A stretch of 64,000 nt of DNA from Muscardinus avellanarius (Eukaryota > Chordata > Mammalia > Rodentia > Gliridae). Position numbers and translations under genes: made by a program. Within the stretch, counting starts at the first letter, position 1. Each line of letters starts with the position of its first letter. Below are positions 59,269 to 64,000 of this stretch, one piece after another. Location of the stretch: the NCBI GenBank assembly GCA_963383645.1, contig OY726557.1:129527174-129591173 (forward strand), in the 5' to 3' direction. Under the pieces are notes generated by a model, which was given only the letters and a program-made list of their open reading frames with translations, was not told where the DNA came from and did no database searches.

Positions 59269-59472
59269 GCCAGGCGTGGTGGTGCATGCTTGTAATCCCA
59301 GTACTTGGGAGGCTGAGATAGGAAGATTGTACAGGTTCAAAGCCAGCCTCCACAACTTAATGAGGCTCTCAGCAATTTAGTGAGAACCTGTATCCAAATA
59401 AAATATAAAATAGGTCTGGGAGTATATCGCAGAGGTAGAAGGCCCCTGGGTTCCATTCCCAGTACCATACAC
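59269..59472 (+). mobile_element. SINE, full length
   Basis: CAGCCAGGCGTGGTGGTGCA head, GGAGTATATCGCAGAGGTAG tail. AAAAATTAAACT / AAAAATTAAACT flanks it. Confidence 0.88.
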
Positions 59473-59479
59473 AAAAAAA

Positions 59480-60289
59480 TTAAACTTCATACTTTTCAAG
59501 AGGTATACTTTCAACCATGTAGAAAACATGGCCAAGTGTCTCATTTTTGGTGTTTTCAGGCTTTACTCCACTGGGGAATCAAGATTACCTTAAAGTGTGC
59601 CTTTTACTACAGCAATGAAAATCTCAAAATACCACCAATTTTTCAGTGAGATATATTTTAAGAGGTAAGTATTATACTTTCAACAGATGAGTGAAATTTG
59701 GTAATGAAATGGGATGACAAGCAGAGACTTAGAAATTAGAGGACCTAGTGGAAAAGTCATAGGTGTCTTTAACCTCATCTGAAGGGTTTCCATGGAAACA
59801 GAACCCAGGTCTGGGAGCATTTGCTGAGGCAGATGTTACATTTGCTTACTTCTGAGCATGGTAAACAGGCATATAAAAGATAGGCAGCTCATCAGGGGCA
59901 TCTGGAGTAAACGGGCAACTTTACCAACTGCTGGCACAAAGGGCCAGATCCCTCGCACTTTCAAATAATGAGTTGTTTCTGCTAGGAGAGTCAATATCCA
60001 ATGTCCGAGTAGTGAGGATCATTGCCCCTTTGTGTCCTGGTTGACACTGAAATGCTACTTTTGAGAGCTATGGCACAGGATTAAGTTCTGGAGTGCCAAT
60101 CAGATAGCTGGGTGACCTGAGACACTTAGGGTGGATCTATAAAAACGTGTCTCATAGAGACACCATCTCTACCAGGGTACGCCAAAAGTCAGTTGACCAC
60201 AGGAGGCTGAATCTAGCAATGGTTCTTTTCTTGTTATTTCACTCCAAAGAGAAAACAGGGTATCCAAGATGCTTTGTGGGACTCTGTAG

Positions 60290-60290
<1 letters not shown>
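59480..60290. other. Unique intergenic sequence
   Basis: No gene or clear repeat. A weak MIR-like patch lies near 60060-60130. Confidence 0.4.
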
Positions 60291-60291
<1 letters not shown>

Positions 60292-60335
<44 letters not shown>

Positions 60336-60529
60336 GGGGGTGGAACCCAGAGGCTTTCTACCTCCGGGCTACACTCCCAGCCCTATTTTATATTTGATTT
60401 GGAAACAGGGTCTCACTAAGTTGCTGAGAGCCTCACTAAGTAGTTGAGGTTGGCTTCCAACCTGTGTGATCCTCCTGTCTCAGCCTCTCAAGCGCGGGGA
60501 TTACAAGCGTGCGCCACCACGCCCGGCTT
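60292..60529 (-). mobile_element. SINE with GT-repeat
   Basis: (GT)n at 60292-60331, GGGGGTGGAACCCAGAGGCT tail, head to CACCACGCCCGGCTT. Last SINE before a SINE-free 3.5 kb. Confidence 0.88.
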
Positions 60530-60899
60530 AGAGATGTTTCTTATTCAGACTCACTTCTAGAGAATTCTGAGATGACAAATCAGTCTGGAGTCTGGCGACT
60601 GCATCTGGTGCTGCAGCAGGAAACAGATTCCTCAGGACAACTCTAGGGACCATGCCTGCCTGGACCAGACAGATCAAGGGGACTCTATGGCTCTGCAGAG
60701 ATGGAGTGCAGGCTGGGGAATCTGGCCAGGCTGCAAACTGTGGCAGACAGAAACCAACCAGAGTTGCTTGGCTCTTCTCACAGGCCCACTTGGCATAATG
60801 GGTTATGTCACACCAACACCTGTCTCTGGGTTCAAATATCCCAAATGAAATCACCCCATCTATTTCATTAGAATTCATATTAAGTCAAAAAGGAAACAC

Positions 60900-63800
60900 A
60901 TACACCAGGAAGTAGGTTTTAACCTGAAATAATTCTGTTGATATTTGAATTGCTTTCAGTGCTTTAAACCACAAGATATCTCCATCTCCAAGTACAAAAT
61001 CCCTTCTCCCCACCCACCCCCCAGCCAAACAAACGAGGAAACAAAATCCCAAACCCACAACTCAGCTTCAAATAAGTTTGGAAGAAATGAGACTCTAAAT
61101 ATTTACATATGGGGCAAGAAATAAATCACAAAACTATTTACAAAAATACACGAGCTTATATGCATTAACAATTTACACCAGTTCACAAAAATATTAAAAC
61201 ATAAAAAAACACTATATAAATTAAAGAACTGAAAAGTATGATCTAAGACTTCCTAGGATGCTTCTCTCATGCAGGTCATGGTTGAAAAATCAGGTTTTGC
61301 TATCTCAGAGTCTAAACTGTAAAACAATCATTTTTATTCCTTGAACATTAACAGTACTAATCAGATAAGAAAAAAAAAGACCCTCTGTGTACACTGACAT
61401 TACCTTGCACACATTAAAATACATCATTCCTGACATTCTGTATCACACAGTACTGACAATCACATGCCTTTAACCACTTGGAAGTAACTTCCTGATGTAT
61501 TTCGGCTTTCATTACTTTTTCCTTGCACTCTCCGTTCAGGCGATACTTTGCCAACATATTGAAAGGGTGATCAACAGGGCTGGAACAGAGAAATAAACTT
61601 TACAGGCTCCTTCTTGAACTAACAAGCAAGTTTCAAATACACATCGTATGCTCTATTACTGCCTCACACATGCTAGCCCACGCTCCTATCCCCGCTCACA
61701 TTCATGGTCCCTCTTCTTCACAGAATGAGTCCTAGAATTTTTCAACCTGACCTAAATTTTTAAAAAAAATGCTTTGCCATTATAAGAAATGTGTGGGCCC
61801 TACCCTTGGGACCATCCCAGGGACTTCTTTAAACTGAGCATTTAAAATATGTGAATGTATGTTTAAAAGGAAATTGAATACAGTAAGAAATAAGGCTCAG
61901 ATTAAATTTATTAATAAGAAAGTGGCACTCCCTGGGACTTTTAGCCAGGCATCCAGGGAATATTTATTTCAATTGCAACAAACTCTGAAATAGGATTTTT
62001 TCCAAAAAGATAGAATCTGGAGACATGGCTCAATAGAACTGTACCATGGGTTTAACGCATAAGGCAGCTCCATCTCCTTGATCATAATGCTCAACGTCAA
62101 CGTCTGAAGCTGGTAGCATTCAGCTCCTGTGTCTGTGAAGTCACACACAAGGTGCACGATGCTGAGGTAACCTGGCTCACAGTAATCTGCCATCCAATTT
62201 CTACCCCATGATATTAGGAAGTGAAAAATGCAGGCAAAGTCTTTCAAATAGCTGAATCCAAAGTTAAGGCTGTTGCTACATACATTAACTAACTCTAGAC
62301 TTTATCTAAAGTTTGCATTTCACACTTAATACCAGTAATTTGAATCATTATTCTATATTCAAATATTTACCTGATATTTCCAAACCCACAGGCCATTATT
62401 AATAAAGCAATTGTTCTGAGGAATTAACCTTCATATTTATAAAATAGGCTTTAGTTTCAGGAGTAAACAATGTGTGTGACAACAAATCCACAAATCTTAA
62501 GATCGGCCTGGACTTCATCTGCCACTTCTTTCCGGGCCCTCAGGTATAGAAGCCATGCATCTCTCTCCTTGTCCCACCAGCCCCTCTTCCTGACTCTGTG
62601 CTGCTGGTGAGACATTTAAGAACTGGTATGATTTCCAAGGGGCAATGGGTTGCCTATTTGACAAAAAGATGAGTAAGGGGGGAAAAAAACCATTATTGCT
62701 GCATATGCACCAGAGAGCAAACTCCTGTATGCAGCACCCAACGTGTCTGTGCCAGGTGGAAGTGTCCTACTGGGTTTCCTAGCACTCTGACCATGTCACT
62801 GGGGCTGGATTCCATATAGGAGCTATACTTCCACACAACTTTCCATATGTCGGTGTGCCAAGATTTCTACTCTGGTCTTTATTGCATCCCTCTGATCAAT
62901 TCTGGGAAACAACAACAACAAAAAACCTTATAGAGTATTTTCATATATAAATGTGTTGTTCTTAAAACTTTTAATTTCTTTTTCTAAATATAAACCCTTA
63001 CAATGTAATCACATGACTTTTTAAATTTTTAAAAAAAGGACTGGCATAAATCCTAATCTTTATACAGTTTCACAGCAATAATAGCAGCATGATTTTAGCC
63101 TCTTAAGAGATTTCTTCCTTTACTCTAAATAAAAGATGATTCCAAATTCTAAAAAGCCAGAGCAGCAACCATCCAGTAATTAGAATACCTCCTGTGTCTC
63201 CTATAAGCTGAACACAAAATATGTGAACATGTAAAACTCAAGTATCATTACAAGTTATAGAATGAAATGACAATCTAAACTCATGTTGTACGTACAGGAC
63301 TGCCTTGCTAGTCTGGTGTTCCTGTGGTCAGGAGGCTGAGAAAACAGAGTAGAGTCAGGCTAGAGAGGTATCCTGTTCCTGCTCTACGAAGGAATGAAAC
63401 TTCTGAAAGAAAGTCTTGGGTGTTAAACATGTTTAACCTGTCTACAGAGTTATAAAAAGCTATACTTGAAATGCTGGTGTAGATGACAACTACAGTAAGA
63501 CTGCGATCACAAATACAGATAAGCAAACACTGCATGACTCCTTAGGACAGAACGGTGGCTGCCAGAGCTCTACCTGGTGAATGGGGCTGTGTCTGCAACG
63601 AGTGCAGCAACGAGTGGTTTCCTGGCAAGTACTTTGTAGCTACTCTAAGAATTCCCAGGGAACATGGAACCCTGGTTAGGAAACAGAAACACATACATAC
63701 ATATTCATAGAAAAATTGGTATATTTATCCAGTCAAACCATGATGGTCTTTCCTTAATGGAAAAGTATCTAATTTAGGGGAACAAACAGTATAAACATTT

Positions 63801-64000
63801 TACTGGAATTCCAATTTACCAATATCATTAGGGAAGAATCTGTGGTCAGGCAACAAGTTAAAAGCACTAATATGGTTTTCGGGTGTTGGCAAAGTTTATT
63901 AACAATAGGGCTTCATGTTCTTCCACCTAGGAAGTGCCCTTTAATTCTGATTTGGAGAACCACTCCTGCAAGGCACAAGCATGCTCATCCACCTGTGAGG
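60900..64000 (-). other. Possible 3' UTR of a minus-strand gene (ARHGAP32 by synteny)
   Basis: This 3.1-kb AT-rich stretch has no SINE, unlike the preceding 46 kb. Read on the minus strand it has 3'-UTR-like runs (GTATTTTTGTAAATAGTTTT near 61140) and several AATAAA hexamers (reverse complements at 63895, 62878, 61963, 61333). From memory, ARHGAP32 lies tail-to-tail with KCNJ5 in human and mouse, with about 45 kb between their 3' ends; that places its 3' end near 58-60 kb here. No ARHGAP32 coding sequence lies in the window, so this is inference. The true 3' end is not fixed. Confidence 0.4.
61333..61338 (-). terminator. Candidate AATAAA on the minus strand
   Basis: TTTATT on the + strand, read GGAATAAAAATG on the minus. 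One of several hexamers in the proposed 3' UTR. Sequence with UTR character continues beyond it to about 60950, so it may be a proximal site or unused. Confidence 0.3.

Noticed and set aside
14000..60500. A TP53AIP1 orthologue, expected between KCNJ5 and ARHGAP32 in human
   Set aside because: I found no matching open frame. The gene may be absent or too decayed in this lineage, and I cannot run a search.
62520..62640. Short minus frame with WWDKERDAWLLYLRARKE
   Set aside because: It looks protein-like, but is only about 50 codons, its splice phase does not fit the segments at 61.4-62.3 kb, and it may be chance.
63927..63993. Minus frame VDEHACALQEWFSKSELK ending in TAG, before an AATAAA
   Set aside because: It starts at the window edge after CACAG and is too short to call an exon.

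Overview
The window is nuclear DNA from a mammal, almost certainly a squirrel-related (sciuromorph) rodent. About fifty SINE copies share a B1/7SL-like head fused to an ID-like (tRNA-Ala-derived) tail. This architecture is known from squirrels and dormice. Mammalian L1, L2, MIR and MaLR/ERVL LTR fossils fill much of the rest. No bacterial, phage, CRISPR or organelle feature is present.

The only gene I can identify with certainty is KCNJ5 (GIRK4/Kir3.4), on the + strand. The window opens inside intron 1. Coding exon 2 (5674-6616) carries the start codon, both membrane helices, the pore and most of the cytoplasmic domain. Exon 3 (9650-9972) carries the C-terminus. The splice sites are canonical, the phases agree, and the joined frame gives 419 residues, the length I recall for human GIRK4. 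A stretch with no SINE runs from the stop codon to an AATAAA at 13758 and is best read as the 3' UTR.

From about 14 kb to 60.5 kb I find no protein-coding gene. This is intergenic DNA dominated by SINEs (many inserted into each other), LTRs, truncated L1s, old MIR/L2 fragments and long microsatellites. Several insertions can be put in order because target-site duplications survive. A 1,140-bp LTR splits a SINE at 2839-3978. A probable 1,482-bp LTR lies within a SINE/MaLR cluster at 28.5-30.7 kb. An L1 tail splits an MLT1-like LTR at 22.5 kb. Polypurine arms at 18.7 kb and 20.2 kb form a large inverted repeat.

The last 3.5 kb (60.53-64 kb) has no SINE, is AT-rich and looks like 3'-UTR sequence of a minus-strand gene. 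In other mammals ARHGAP32 ends tail-to-tail with KCNJ5 at about this distance, so it may be the ARHGAP32 3' UTR. This rests on synteny recalled from memory, not on recognised coding sequence. I found no undescribed biological system. The less explained parts are the minus-strand open segments at 61.4-62.3 kb and the LTR carrying a 93-bp tandem duplication.
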